From contig NC_088299.1 of the NCBI RefSeq assembly GCF_032854445.1, positions 9,043,608 through 9,107,607 of the forward strand: 64,000 bases of DNA, given 5' to 3'. Under the pieces are notes generated by a model, which saw only the letters and a list, made by a program, of their open reading frames with translations, was not told where the DNA came from and searched no databases. Below are positions 24,495 to 34,096 of the stretch, piece by piece; the stretch's first letter is position 1, and every line of letters begins with the position of its first letter. Source of the DNA: Liolophura sinensis (lineage: Eukaryota > Mollusca > Polyplacophora > Chitonida > Chitonidae). The position numbers were made by a program, and so were the translations under genes.

Positions 24495-24720
24495 TTGACC
24501 AACAACGGCGATACCTTGATTCTGAGGGCCGTTTCTGCTCTGGTCAACAATATGTCACTATTCTATGATTAAAGACAGTGCATTTCCGAAATTAACAAAC
24601 ACATATACTAACAACGGCGATACCTTGATTTTGAGGGCCGTTTATTCCACGGACACATAATTCCTTCCTACAACTTTATCCCCGACTACATCGGCGATAT
24701 CTTGATCTTGAGGGCAAATG
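24495..24720 (+). repeat. Short direct repeats in the 3' region of the degenerate LINE
   Basis: The phrase cggcgataccttgatt.tgag ggc occurs at about 24506, 24615 and 24690 (last copy diverged). These may belong to the LINE 3' UTR. Their function is unknown. Confidence 0.65.
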
Positions 24721-25092
24721 AAACATATATGAACCCGTTTGCAAAAACACAGCACACGAAAACAATGTAACCACAGAAGTTGATGACTGTAGTGGTTAAT
24801 AATATTTCTCCATTTACTAATCTGCCCACTTGTTTGTTGTTTTTATTTATTCTTATTAGTTGATATTTATTTTCTAATTATTTACCAATGTGTATGTGAT
24901 CATACGAGACCCTGTATCAAGTTTTGATTGGGAGCTATACTACTAATTTGCTCCTAAGTATCTGTTGATCAAATATCTTCTTACTTAAGATATACATTAT
25001 CTTATAAACAAAACCGATTCGCTTATCAAAAATACAACTATCTTGTATATTTGTTTTCTCTTTTTGTTTTCACTGGAACAAAAAAAACAAGG
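24721..25092. other. AT-rich spacer
   Basis: No gene is seen. It may be the leader of the element carrying the SGNH hydrolase remnant that follows. Confidence 0.4.
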
Positions 25093-25652
25093 ATGAAAAT
25101 CTTAATTATCGGCAGCAGTTACGTTCATAGGCTGGAGAATAGTATCCTTCGAAATTCGATCCCAAACTCTAGAATCGACTTTAGAACAGGATAGGGCATT
25201 CGGTTCTTTGGCACTGGGGGAGCTGTTGGGACACTCAGATACTAAGATTGGAAAGTCTCCTTCAGCAGACAAAACCTGACCTAGTCATCCACCACATTGG
25301 GGGAAACGATGCGGACTCCAACAAGTCAGCATCAGCAATTTGCGCTGATATTCTAGACTATGCTGGTCCACTTAAATCGAAATTCCAAATTCCAAGGATC
25401 TACATTAGCCAGCTTCTTTACCGTCAGGTAACTCGGCAAATTTCGCTACACACTTATAACACAAAAATCCATGAAATTAACATGAAGCTGACAAACAACC
25501 AATTGGCCTCCTTCTGGAGACATAGGGGACTGATCCGACCACAAAAGCAAATTCTAACCAACGACGGAGGGCACCTAAACTCTCTAGGCCAGGAACTGTT
25601 CTACTGGCCTATGAAACGCGCTGTCTGCGCCGCCATGGGAGCCCACGAATAA
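25093..25652 (+). pseudogene. SGNH/GDSL-type hydrolase, frameshifted, probably retroelement-borne
   Basis: ATG at 25093 opens with block I MKILIIGSSYVHRLE (Ser in GSS). A stop at 25192 and a frameshift interrupt it. Block II FFGTGGAVG appears at about 25203, block III IHHIGGND (Asn) at about 25281 and block V NDGGHLNSLG (catalytic Asp/His) at about 25562. All four SGNH-type motifs are present in order and spacing for a domain of about 185 residues. Esterase domains of this type are carried by several non-LTR and other retroelements (for example CR1 ORF1), which fits the LINE-rich neighbourhood. The parent element was not identified. A host esterase is less likely. Confidence 0.7.
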
Positions 25653-26296
25653 AAACAGGAAATAGAAAAGGAAATCAACTAAAGAAGAAGACAGGAAAAA
25701 CAATAAGAAGACCCATGGGACTAAAGAAAATTAACACCAAGGAAACGAAGACCAGAAACATGAAAGACATCATAACAATAGGACTATCTCTTGCTTCAAC
25801 TAAGTGGATAAGGCCTGACATCCTTGCTCCTCAATTATACTTGTCGCACCTGTTACAGGCACAGGTTTCCAGTACGCTGGTTTTTCCTGGACGGCGTCCG
25901 GTATAAGAGGAGGAAGCAAGAGAACAAAACTGTTAACCAATAAATAAAAGCAGTACTGTTGTTTTCCCTCTGCGTAAATTTCTGTATAGGCAACTCAATG
26001 TAATTCTGTAATGTAGATCTATGTACTTCTAATGTAAAGATAACGTAAATCTCTGTAAATAGCTTACTATTTATCCCCTTTCTGTTAAATAACCATGGCA
26101 GCATTTGAACCTTTACAATAAGCTATATACATGCTACCACAAAAAGGATTAATTCCAGTAACTGACTCATGTACATATGTAAATAGTATACCAACGCACT
26201 GCCATTATCTATCAAAAATATTCATGTATTAAAAAAAACATAAAACACTGATTTGATGGGCCACGATATCCGCCAGGAATGTGACCGTAAAACCAG
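25653..26296. other. Spacer between the SGNH remnant and the zinc-finger gene
   Basis: An A-rich stretch (25653-25760) is followed by sequence without recognisable genes. Confidence 0.4.
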
Positions 26297-26304
26297 TATT
26301 TAAA
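26297..26304 (+). promoter_or_regulatory. Candidate TATA box for the C2H2 gene
   Basis: TATTTAAA at 26297-26304 lies about 107 bp upstream of the ATG at 26411, with no intervening ATG. Spacing suits a short leader. Confidence 0.4.
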
Positions 26305-26410
26305 CCAAAAAGTGAGTGAAGCTTATTCCGGCTATCCTACCTGCCTAGACAACATCAGACCACGATCATCCAGGGAGCCCCTTGTACACTACAGACGCTA
26401 CGCTGCCATC

Positions 26411-26965
26411 ATGGCTTACGGAGGAGGAGGAGGAGGACGTGGAGGGGGAAGAGGAAGAGGAGGGAGAGGAGAAGGAGAGGCTTCGGCAAAGTTTACTTGT
26501 CGGACGTGTGCCAGGCGGTTTTCCCGGCGGGGCAATTGGATGAGACATGTTCAGACACAGCATGCCGAGAGGGAGAGGTCTCCGTTTAATTGCTGCGCGT
26601 GCGCCAGGACATTTTCCCGGTGGGACGCGTGGCTGCGTCATGAAGAGGAGGAGGAGGAGGAGGAGGAGGAGGAGGGAGGACTAGCGAGGTTGACGTGCCC
26701 GACCTGCGGGCTGACGATTTCCCGCCTGAGCCATTTGGTCCGGCACCAGCAGCGACATGAAAAACAGGAGCGTGTGTACATATGCGAAGGGTGTGACAAG
26801 ACGTTTTACCGGTTATGGCATTGGCCCATCCATCGACGTGCTGAACACGGAAAGGAAAGTCACACACCCACCCACACATCGTTTGGTAAAAGACGAACGG
26901 TTTGTACCACTTGGCTACGTAATACGGTCATGCAGTATAAACACACGCCGTATTTTGTACTATAA
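26411..26965 (+). CDS. Small C2H2 zinc-finger protein
   Basis: ATG at 26411 encodes 184 residues in one exon. An N-terminal Gly/Arg-rich segment (about 5-22) comes from a GGA-type microsatellite. Finger 1 is CRTCARRFSRRGNWMRH with a second H after QTQ. Finger 2 (CCACARTFSRWDAWLRH) runs into an 11-residue Glu tract and lacks its last His. Finger 3 is CPTCGLTISRLSHLVRHQQRH and finger 4 CEGCDKTFYRLWHWPIH with a final H. Such a protein would bind nucleic acid in the nucleus. A TATA-like box upstream supports expression. The neighbourhood is wholly mobile DNA, so it may belong to a transposable or virus-like element rather than being a host regulator. Finger identity is clear; role is not. Confidence 0.75.
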   Translation: MAYGGGGGGRGGGRGRGGRGEGEASAKFTCRTCARRFSRRGNWMRHVQTQHAERERSPFNCCACARTFSRWDAWLRHEEEEEEEEEEEGGLARLTCPTCGLTISRLSHLVRHQQRHEKQERVYICEGCDKTFYRLWHWPIHRRAEHGKESHTPTHTSFGKRRTVCTTWLRNTVMQYKHTPYFVL

Positions 26966-27134
26966 ATAGTTCAATTTTCGATATTTGAGCTTTACTGGTG
27001 AACTGCTTTCGAACCGGCACAGCGAGTGTAACCTAACCGTATGCTTCCAAGTTATCAGCGTATTTTTTACCTATATGTTGCCCAACACGTTTCCGTGTTC
27101 ATATTCTCTGGATTTGGTGCCTTTTTTTATGTAA

Positions 27135-27770
27135 AATTGAATAAAACAATAATTATTAGACATCAAAGATGGCGCTACATTTCTAATCTATGCCCACTTG
27201 CCATAATGCTTGTTAGGTCATCACCCACCGCTATTCGATTCTGCACATACATGAAAAGGTATAACTGAAATCATTTTCAGCTTTCCAGATAGCATAGGTG
27301 TTTTTTTTTTTTTTGCAGAACTCATGTGATGTTTTTTTTTTGTACAACATAACGCTAGACCTGAAGGCCGTCGACCAAAACTGACATATTTATCATACGA
27401 TCCTGCAATACAAACACATGTCGTATTTCGTACAGTGCATTTTCAGGGGGAATAACTCTGGGTCGCTTGTTTACGGCTAAAGACGGGGAACAGCCTTTGG
27501 CGCTGTATGGCTAATCTAAGCCCACCTGTTTGAACGGATTGATGCAAAATTGAATAAAATAATAATTGTTGGGACATCACAGACTGCGCTGTAGGGCTAA
27601 TCTATGCCCACTTGCCATCATGCAATTTCGTACATCAGAATCAGCAATACCATTTGTGAGAGAGAATTTCATGGGGAATAACTCTGGGCCGCTTGTTGAC
27701 ACGGCTATAGACGGGGACCAGTCTTTGGCGCTATATGGTTCATCTAAGCCCACATGTTTAAACGGGATGT
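27135..27770 (+). repeat. Interleaved direct repeats downstream of the zinc-finger gene
   Basis: The segment aaattgaataaaa.aataat...ctaatctatgcccacttgcc occurs at about 27136 and 27547. The segment ggggaataactctggg.cgct...ctaagcccac.tgttt occurs at about 27450 and 27673. The two repeats alternate, suggesting duplication of a longer unit with later deletions. T-runs at 27300-27342 separate parts of them. Confidence 0.65.
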
Positions 27771-27809
27771 GACTCTACTATAATTTTTCACTCAACAATC
27801 AAAGAAATA

Positions 27810-28195
27810 AATAAATATACTATAGGTATATTCTACTCTACTGTACTTATATTCTACGATACTGTACCTATACTATGCAATCCTGAAGCTATACTAGACT
27901 ATAAATATTCGGCGAACCCCCACGGACGTTGGCTGACACACTGTGCGCGGGGGTTTCACGGCATCACACGCCCCAGACCTTTTACACCCAGTCACCGTGC
28001 TATGCGAGCATACTATTCCCCGACTGTAGTTTAACTATAGTATACCTATGCAATAGTATAGTTATACTCTGCGATACTACACTATACTATAGTTATACTC
28101 TACTATACAATATTATACTTATACTCTACGATACTATACTCTACTACAGTTATCCTCTACTAAACTATACTACACTCTACTCTACTTAGGCTACT
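27810..28195 (+). repeat. Degenerate CTATACT-type low-complexity DNA
   Basis: Variants of tatactctac and ctatactata recur irregularly, interrupted by about 110 bp of normal complexity around 27905-28020. No coding signal. Confidence 0.75.
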
Positions 28196-28899
28196 ATTCG
28201 ACACGCTTCTGTGTTACAGAGACCCGCTTTTCCCACCATCACCACCGCAAACAAAGCAAGCTCGAGTGCAGCAATACTAGATATAAGCGTCAAGTCCGAC
28301 ATTCTTATACCATTCGTAGTCCGTAAAGGGCGTTTCAAGTCGATAATCGCAAGATCCATTTCCAAAACAACGTTTAACACTAACTCCCAAAGACAAAGGT
28401 ATGTAAGAAATTATACAAATAAGAAATGAAGCTGGTAACACACAAGAGAGAAGTGGTCATCAGTTTTCAGTGATGCCGGGCGGACAATGAATATTCCAGG
28501 CATGAATTCCATATCAAAATTCAAATTCGTAGTCCGTGAATGAGTTCCATGTCAAATAACAATTAAACAAGTATCTCAGTTGCGCGTTGATTGCAACTGT
28601 TCATAAAGGCATCATGCTGATGTAATTAGCATAGCTACCTTTACGGCCCCTAGCCCCAGGTTAATTTGTATTAGATACAGTTTGAAAATGACGAGCGTTA
28701 CACACCCTAACCGATCAGATTGTGATTCAAAAGTAACGGACGATTACGTCTTTCCCGTTAATATGTAAAGATCTCATGCTACAAGAGGCGCCATCTATGA
28801 CGTTACACATGACATACAAGATAGACGGTTACACTTGGCAACCAGCCATCTATGTTGTTAAATACTATGTACGTGATAGATATGTACATAGGGATAACA
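28196..28899. other. Intergenic, no recognised gene
   Basis: Short frames on both strands lack recognisable domains. The motif cgccatctatgacgttac and a related gccgtctatcac near 28900 hint at a degraded repeat. Confidence 0.4.
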
Positions 28900-29421
28900 G
28901 CGCCGTCTATCACAATGCAGGTCGCCAGACATTCTGAATGTCCATACCTGCCAACGAGTGTTATACTCATTGTAAAATTTGAGAAACTTAGAATGAAGGC
29001 GTTTGATGGAGTATCCTTGACAAACTATTTTTGAACTAGCAACTTGTGACGCAGATTAAAGTCATCACAATTAACGCAAGATCTGACAAATGCTACAAGG
29101 CGAGATATGTAAACGCCATATGCAGGACTCTTTGGTATATTGCTGTCTAAATGAGGATAATTTACAATATCAAAATTGAAATTATCCCTTTTGTCGTAAA
29201 GGCGGCGTGAAAGGAGACCTTGTTCGTCTTTGTACAGATATAGATCCAAATAAGATGTACCATCAGGACTATCTGTTGTCTCCTTTAAATCCAATGAAGA
29301 CGGATAGATTTCCTTCACCGCTTTAGCAATATGGGGATTATTTAACGCCAGTAGATCATCAATATACCGCTTTGGTAAATGAAAAGGATCGAGCTTTAAA
29401 GATATTACTTTTAAGTAATTT
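28900..29421 (-). pseudogene. Penelope-type reverse transcriptase, C-terminal part
   Basis: On the minus strand this part carries the catalytic YIDD in KRYIDDLLALNN (near 29365), then SYLDLYLY, RLYDKRDNFNFDIVNYPHL, SNIPKSPAYGVYISRL and NLRHKLLVQK, ending in a stop at 29025. A frame-shifted tail (FLKFYNEYN) seems to continue to about 28900. These blocks are typical of Penelope-like or related orphan reverse transcriptases common in marine invertebrates. The N-terminal half of the same gene lies at 42053-42575; the LTR retrotransposon at 29426-42048 split it between the GIPMGTN motif and YIDD. Neither half works alone. Confidence 0.8.
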
Positions 29422-29425
29422 ATGT

Positions 29426-30457
29426 TGTTACGGTATTGAAAACGGCAACAGAAAACAGACTCAGTGACTCAATATTACAATGTAAACAATGCTTTATATA
29501 TATATAAAAATGAGACGTACAGTTTTACAGACAGTTCAACAACAACAACAACATAAAAAACATACACATCAGTATTACCGGTCTTTACAAGTTTCCAGTT
29601 CACCTTTGCATCCCAAGGAATGTATTCCAGGAAATCCAACGTAAAGACCATGGGATAAACACACAATTCACAAAAGTCACAAATTGTCCTAGACAGGTAC
29701 TTCGCCAGATTAGCGAACACGAACACAGTACACAGGTTACACAGAACTGGAACAGTCAAGCCTTTGAATGACGTCACACCCGCAGAGCACAACACAGGGT
29801 AAATACAGGCATGGAGGTATAATCCACTTCAGATCAGTCACAGCTCCCGCAGAAGCTCACAAACGAGCCGTTCAGAGACGTAGAGTAATGTCACCTTGTG
29901 GCAGAACGAACGTCCTTTGCAAAACTGAAAACTTCAGTTTAGAGTCCTTGACGACCTTGTCGGTCAGGTGAGGTCAGCGTGTTAAACAAATTACACAGTC
30001 CACACTGTATAATCATAATAAAGATCCGAACACCAATAAACGTGACTTCCGCAGAAATTCACATAAATCAGACATCAGTACTACTGTGGTACACAAACGG
30101 TGCCGGCATAAAAAACTGTCCTCCCAAATGAAACTGGCATCACCAGCTCATATCAAAATAATGGACTCGATACGAGAGCGTCTCACACTCTCCTGGCTCC
30201 CAGTGGATGCAGCAAAAATACCTCCACTCTGCGCAGAAAACACGGCTTATATACGTGCCAGGTGGATTCAACTATTTTTAAACGCAGAGTTTAACAGCCA
30301 TTGAACAGCCAGTTAAATAAACAGAGCCTTGAACAAGGTGCTTTCGGCCAGGTCCGTGCTGTACATATATATAACAGGGCCTGTTATGCTTATGATATAT
30401 AACACCAAGGTCCGCAGACTAACAGTACATGAAAACATTAAATAGTCATACATAACA
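29426..30457 (-). repeat. 3' LTR of copy 1
   Basis: In element orientation the LTR begins TGTTATGTATGAC and ends CAATACCGTAACA. A TATA-rich sequence (tttatatatatataaagcat in element sense) lies about 80 bp from the LTR end. The segment upstream of it (29475-29795) contains a 106-codon open frame in element sense that recurs in every LTR copy here. Confidence 0.95.
29475..29795 (-). other. Conserved open frame inside the LTR
   Basis: The 106-codon hydrophobic frame starts MLCSAGVTSFKGLTVPVLCN and contains FVFANLAKYLSRTIC and VYPMVFTLDFLEYIPWDAK. It occurs in all LTRs in this window (34705-35025, 42689-42985, 46214-46495, 51313-51594) at 93-106 codons, and its length differences are all multiples of three. 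No known family is recognised. It may be coincidence, since some indels lie in a GTT microsatellite. Confidence 0.3.
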
Positions 30458-30469
30458 CCCCCACCCTTC
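30458..30469 (-). promoter_or_regulatory. Polypurine tract of copy 1
   Basis: In element orientation GAAGGGTGGGGG directly precedes the 3' LTR (TGTTATG...), the expected place and composition for plus-strand priming. Confidence 0.8.
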
Positions 30470-30589
30470 AGGGAAAGAAAGTTTTGCATAAAACTTTCTT
30501 TAACATATTCATAATCATGAATAATAATAATAACGTTTACCACAGTCTTTAAAAACAAAGCTGCAGAAAACCAACTAGACACGTGACAA

Positions 30590-30933
30590 TCAGTAATCAC
30601 ATTATCTTTCCCTTTTATGTGTCTAATCTCTAGATTAAATTCTTGCAAAAGCAAACTCCACCGTAACAATCTTCGGTTTTTACCTTTTAGTTTATGCAAG
30701 AAGGTTAAGGGATTGTGATCTGTATACACAACAATGGGGTAACTTGACGAAGTCACATATACTTCAAAATGCTGTAATGCTAGAATCAAGGACAGACACT
30801 CCTTTTCTATTGTCGAATAATTTCTCTGGCACTTGTCAAATTTGCGAGAGAAAAAAACATACAGGGTGATCAACGTGATCTGTTTCATTTTCTTGTAACA
30901 AAACTGCCCCAGCAGATATATCACTAGCATCAA
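30590..30933 (-). pseudogene. RNase H C-terminal part of copy 1, out of frame
   Basis: It contains FSRKFDKCQRNYSTIEKE (catalytic Glu), VVYTDHNPLTFLHKL (Asp) and EIRHIKGKDNVITDC (last Asp), completing the RNase H begun in the main frame. A one-base length change in an A-run near 30851-30857 (seven A here, six in copy 2) breaks the frame. A further 4-base deletion just after the last motif removes the terminal LSRV and stop present in copy 2. Confidence 0.88.
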
Positions 30934-33900
30934 CAGCTAGCTTAAATGGTAAATTAAAATCAGGTGCTACAAGTATGGGGCCGCTGCTTAGCATGGCCTT
31001 TAATCTATCAAAAGATCTCTGACACTCAATGGACCACAAGAATTTAGCACCTTTCTTTAACAGCTGAGTTAATGGCTCACTAACAAATGAAAAGTTCCTA
31101 CAGAACTTTCGATAATAACCTGCCATGCCCAAAAAACGCTTTAACTCTCTCTTACAACTTGGCACTGGAAAACAAGAGATAGCAACTCCACTAGGATGTA
31201 CAACATTGAGATCAGTGCTATCTCTGTCTACATATAGCTTTAACATGTTAATGTGACAAAGTTGTCTAGATTTGCGCCGATCAGGAGTGAAAATAATATA
31301 ATTAAGATCACTTAGCCTCTTGTCTACTACATAAGGTCCAAAATAACGAGCTTCAAGTGGCTTACCACTAACTGGAAGTAAGGCCAATACCTTCTGACCA
31401 ACTTCAGATCTGCGTCTTACTGTCTCTTTGTCATACTTAGTTTTCATACTCTTCTGAGAAGCTGTAAGATTCTCTCTGGCTAACTCACATACTCTGTTAA
31501 GCTTAGTACGAAAACTTGACACATACTGTAATAGGTTAACATTGTCACTATCACCAGACACAAACTTTTCCTTGAACAACTGTAGTGGACCACGCACAGT
31601 ATGGCCAAACACAAGCTCAAATGGACTAAATCCAAGTGACTCTTGTACAGACTCTCTTACAGCAAACATTAACAAAGGTACACCCTCGTCCCAATCTTTC
31701 CCTGTCTCAAAGCAGTAAGTTCTTATCATACTTTTCAGTGTCTGATGGAATCTCTCTAGTGCTCCTTGACTTTGTGGGTGATAAGCTGAGGATTTATACT
31801 GGCTAATACCTAGCTCATGCATAACTTGTTGGAACACACCAGACATGAAGTTTGAACCCTGGTCTGACTGTACTGACTTAGGCAGACCAAACATGGTGAA
31901 GAACTTAACTAAAGCCTTAATTACAGTCTTGGCAGTAATATTCCTTAGTGGAATTGCCTCAGGGAAACGAGTTGAAGTACACATTATGGTTAACATATAC
32001 TGATTTCCAGACTTTGTCTTAGGTAGCGGACCAACACAATCTATTAAGATTCTACTGAATGGCTCACCAATTGCAGGAATAGGCCTCAAGGCTGCCTTGG
32101 GGATTGTCTGGTTAGGTTTCCCCACTAACTGACATGCATGACAAGACCTGCAAAATTCAGTAACATCTTTCCTTATTCCTGGCCAATAAAAATGACTGAG
32201 AATCTTATGATAGGTCTTATTAACACCTAAATGACCTGCTAACGGCGTTTCATGCGCTATGGTCAGTATGTCTTTACGATAAGACTTGGGCACAACTACC
32301 TGATGCTTAATTGCCCATTCATCCTCCAACGAAACATCGGGAGGCCTCCACTGCCGCATCAATATGCCAGACTTGACATAGTAGTAGCATGGGTCAGGTA
32401 AAGATTCACCATCTTTAGCTGCATCATTAAACAAGCAAGAAATACTTGGATCACTGTGTTGTTCAGCAATCAACTCAGTCCTACAAAATGGCTGATCACC
32501 ACTAACAGAATTAGTATCTACTTCCTGCTGGCTGTCTAATTTGGAAGAATCTCCATCCAACATGTTGTTGAGAAAAGTCTCGCTCAAATCAACAGTACTA
32601 CCCTGGTCTGTACTGACTTTTCTAGACATAGCTCTTGTAACAACACAGGACGGATATAAACCCGCTATCTCGCTTTCAACTGGCTCTGTGACTGAATTCA
32701 GAGAAGGCTTATCAACCATTAAGGGATCAACAGTAACCTTATCATGTGCTAAGTCATTTCCCAACAACAAATGAATACCCTCAAAAGGTAATGAAGGCTT
32801 AATGCCTACCCTGACAGGTCCAGATATCAAATCTGATGACAAATAAATATCATGAAGGGGAACACTGACAAAGTCACTAGACTCTACACCTCTAATAAGG
32901 GCACGAACCCCAGAGTATGACTCTTCAGAAAAGGGCAGAGTATTCATCAACAACAGAGACTGAGATGCCCCAGTATCCCTTAATATCTTTATAGGGGTAG
33001 CACAAGACATGTCGCTTCTAAGCGACACTGAACCAGAATTGATAAACGGAGCGAAGCTATCCATAGAGCATCTGGGAATCTTATCCAATCCCATATCAGC
33101 TAACTCAGATCTGCTTTTAACTGCTGATGTAACCTCCGGCAATGTTTTGTGCATTGTAACACAAAGACCTGTGGGCTTAGACTCATTCTGAGCTTCCCGT
33201 ATCCTTTTCAACTTGTAACATTCACTCATCACGTGACCTACCCGCTTGCAAAAATTACAAGTGACCCTATTTCGAGGACTACCATTCCAATCTGAACTAC
33301 GTGAACCATGAGCTGTAGAACCATTGGAGCCTGGTGTAGAACTCTTCTGTGTAGAGCTACCTCTACCTGTTGCATGTGACTGGGTATTTCTACGTGTAAA
33401 TGAATTAAATGGCTTACCCGTGTATGTAACCTTATGTGTCAAGGAATAATCATCAGCTAAACTGGCTGCCTCTTCAAGTGTACTCGCCTTCTGCTCATCA
33501 ACGAACACCTTTACATCATTATGAATACAACGCTTGAACTCTTCTACCAGCACAAGCTGACGCAAACTTTCAAAATCCTTGCCTATTTTCTTGGCTATAC
33601 ACCAGCGATCAAACAACTGCTCCTTAGCTCGACCAAACTCAGCGTATGTCTGATCTCTACCTTTTTCACAGTTACGAAATTTCTGGCGGTAAGCTTCAGG
33701 CACCAATTCATAACCCTTCAAAATTACCTCTTTCACATAGTCATAATTGGAAGCATTCTCTACACTTAACTGAGTATAAATTTCCCTGGCCTTTCCAATT
33801 AGCACACTCTGTAATAACATAGTCCAGATCTCTTTAGGCCACTTCAAGCTATTTGCAATTTTCTCAAAATGCAGAAAATACTTATCCACCTCTTTTTCCT

Positions 33901-34096
33901 GAAAGGATGGAACTAACCGAATGTATTTGGTCACATCAAATCCTGAATCCTGTCTACCGGAAGGACCCGGTTTCTCACCTCTCTCAACCTCTAACTTTTT
34001 CATTTGAAACTCCAATTCCCTTTCCCTCTCTCTTTCTTGCATTTCTCTCTCCTCTCTCTCTCTCTGCACTTCCCTCTCCCTTTCCTCTCTCTGCAC
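30836..34096 (-). CDS. gag-protease-integrase-RNase H polyprotein, copy 1, no RT domain
   Basis: An open frame of 1,086 codons. Residues about 54-215 form a SCAN-like capsid region (LRQLVLVEEFKRCI...LEEAASLADDY). The CCHC knuckle is at 280-293 (CNFCKRVGHVMSEC) and protease RDTGASQSLL at 373-382. The integrase has HHCC (H615, H622, C652, C655) and DD35E (D686, D745, E781). The frame then passes within about 20 codons (about 957-976; 31165-31230) from the integrase tail (LCHINMLKLYV) to the post-RT sequence FPVPSCKRELKRFLGMAGYY, and on to RNase H (D1056 in VDASD). The fingers, palm and YxDD of reverse transcriptase are missing, although the frame stays open across the junction. The SCAN-like gag and order match Gmr1 elements. 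Confidence 0.93.
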   Translation of the reverse strand: MQREEREREVQREREEREMQERERERELEFQMKKLEVERGEKPGPSGRQDSGFDVTKYIRLVPSFQEKEVDKYFLHFEKIANSLKWPKEIWTMLLQSVLIGKAREIYTQLSVENASNYDYVKEVILKGYELVPEAYRQKFRNCEKGRDQTYAEFGRAKEQLFDRWCIAKKIGKDFESLRQLVLVEEFKRCIHNDVKVFVDEQKASTLEEAASLADDYSLTHKVTYTGKPFNSFTRRNTQSHATGRGSSTQKSSTPGSNGSTAHGSRSSDWNGSPRNRVTCNFCKRVGHVMSECYKLKRIREAQNESKPTGLCVTMHKTLPEVTSAVKSRSELADMGLDKIPRCSMDSFAPFINSGSVSLRSDMSCATPIKILRDTGASQSLLLMNTLPFSEESYSGVRALIRGVESSDFVSVPLHDIYLSSDLISGPVRVGIKPSLPFEGIHLLLGNDLAHDKVTVDPLMVDKPSLNSVTEPVESEIAGLYPSCVVTRAMSRKVSTDQGSTVDLSETFLNNMLDGDSSKLDSQQEVDTNSVSGDQPFCRTELIAEQHSDPSISCLFNDAAKDGESLPDPCYYYVKSGILMRQWRPPDVSLEDEWAIKHQVVVPKSYRKDILTIAHETPLAGHLGVNKTYHKILSHFYWPGIRKDVTEFCRSCHACQLVGKPNQTIPKAALRPIPAIGEPFSRILIDCVGPLPKTKSGNQYMLTIMCTSTRFPEAIPLRNITAKTVIKALVKFFTMFGLPKSVQSDQGSNFMSGVFQQVMHELGISQYKSSAYHPQSQGALERFHQTLKSMIRTYCFETGKDWDEGVPLLMFAVRESVQESLGFSPFELVFGHTVRGPLQLFKEKFVSGDSDNVNLLQYVSSFRTKLNRVCELARENLTASQKSMKTKYDKETVRRRSEVGQKVLALLPVSGKPLEARYFGPYVVDKRLSDLNYIIFTPDRRKSRQLCHINMLKLYVDRDSTDLNVVHPSGVAISCFPVPSCKRELKRFLGMAGYYRKFCRNFSFVSEPLTQLLKKGAKFLWSIECQRSFDRLKAMLSSGPILVAPDFNLPFKLAVDASDISAGAVLLQENETDHVDHPVCFFLSQI

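Noticed and set aside
26366-26879. Minus-strand Ser- and Pro-rich frames over the zinc-finger gene
   Set aside because: They are complements of the Gly- and Glu-coding microsatellites of the plus-strand gene.
30313-30590. Extension of the copy 1 RNase H frame into the LTR
   Set aside because: It results from a 4-base deletion that removed the normal stop; the extra residues are read-through of the 3' non-coding region and LTR.
33009-33191. Plus-strand frames within the LTR retrotransposon (for example 32541-32774, 33521-33769)
   Set aside because: They are shadows of the minus-strand polyprotein and recur identically in copy 2.
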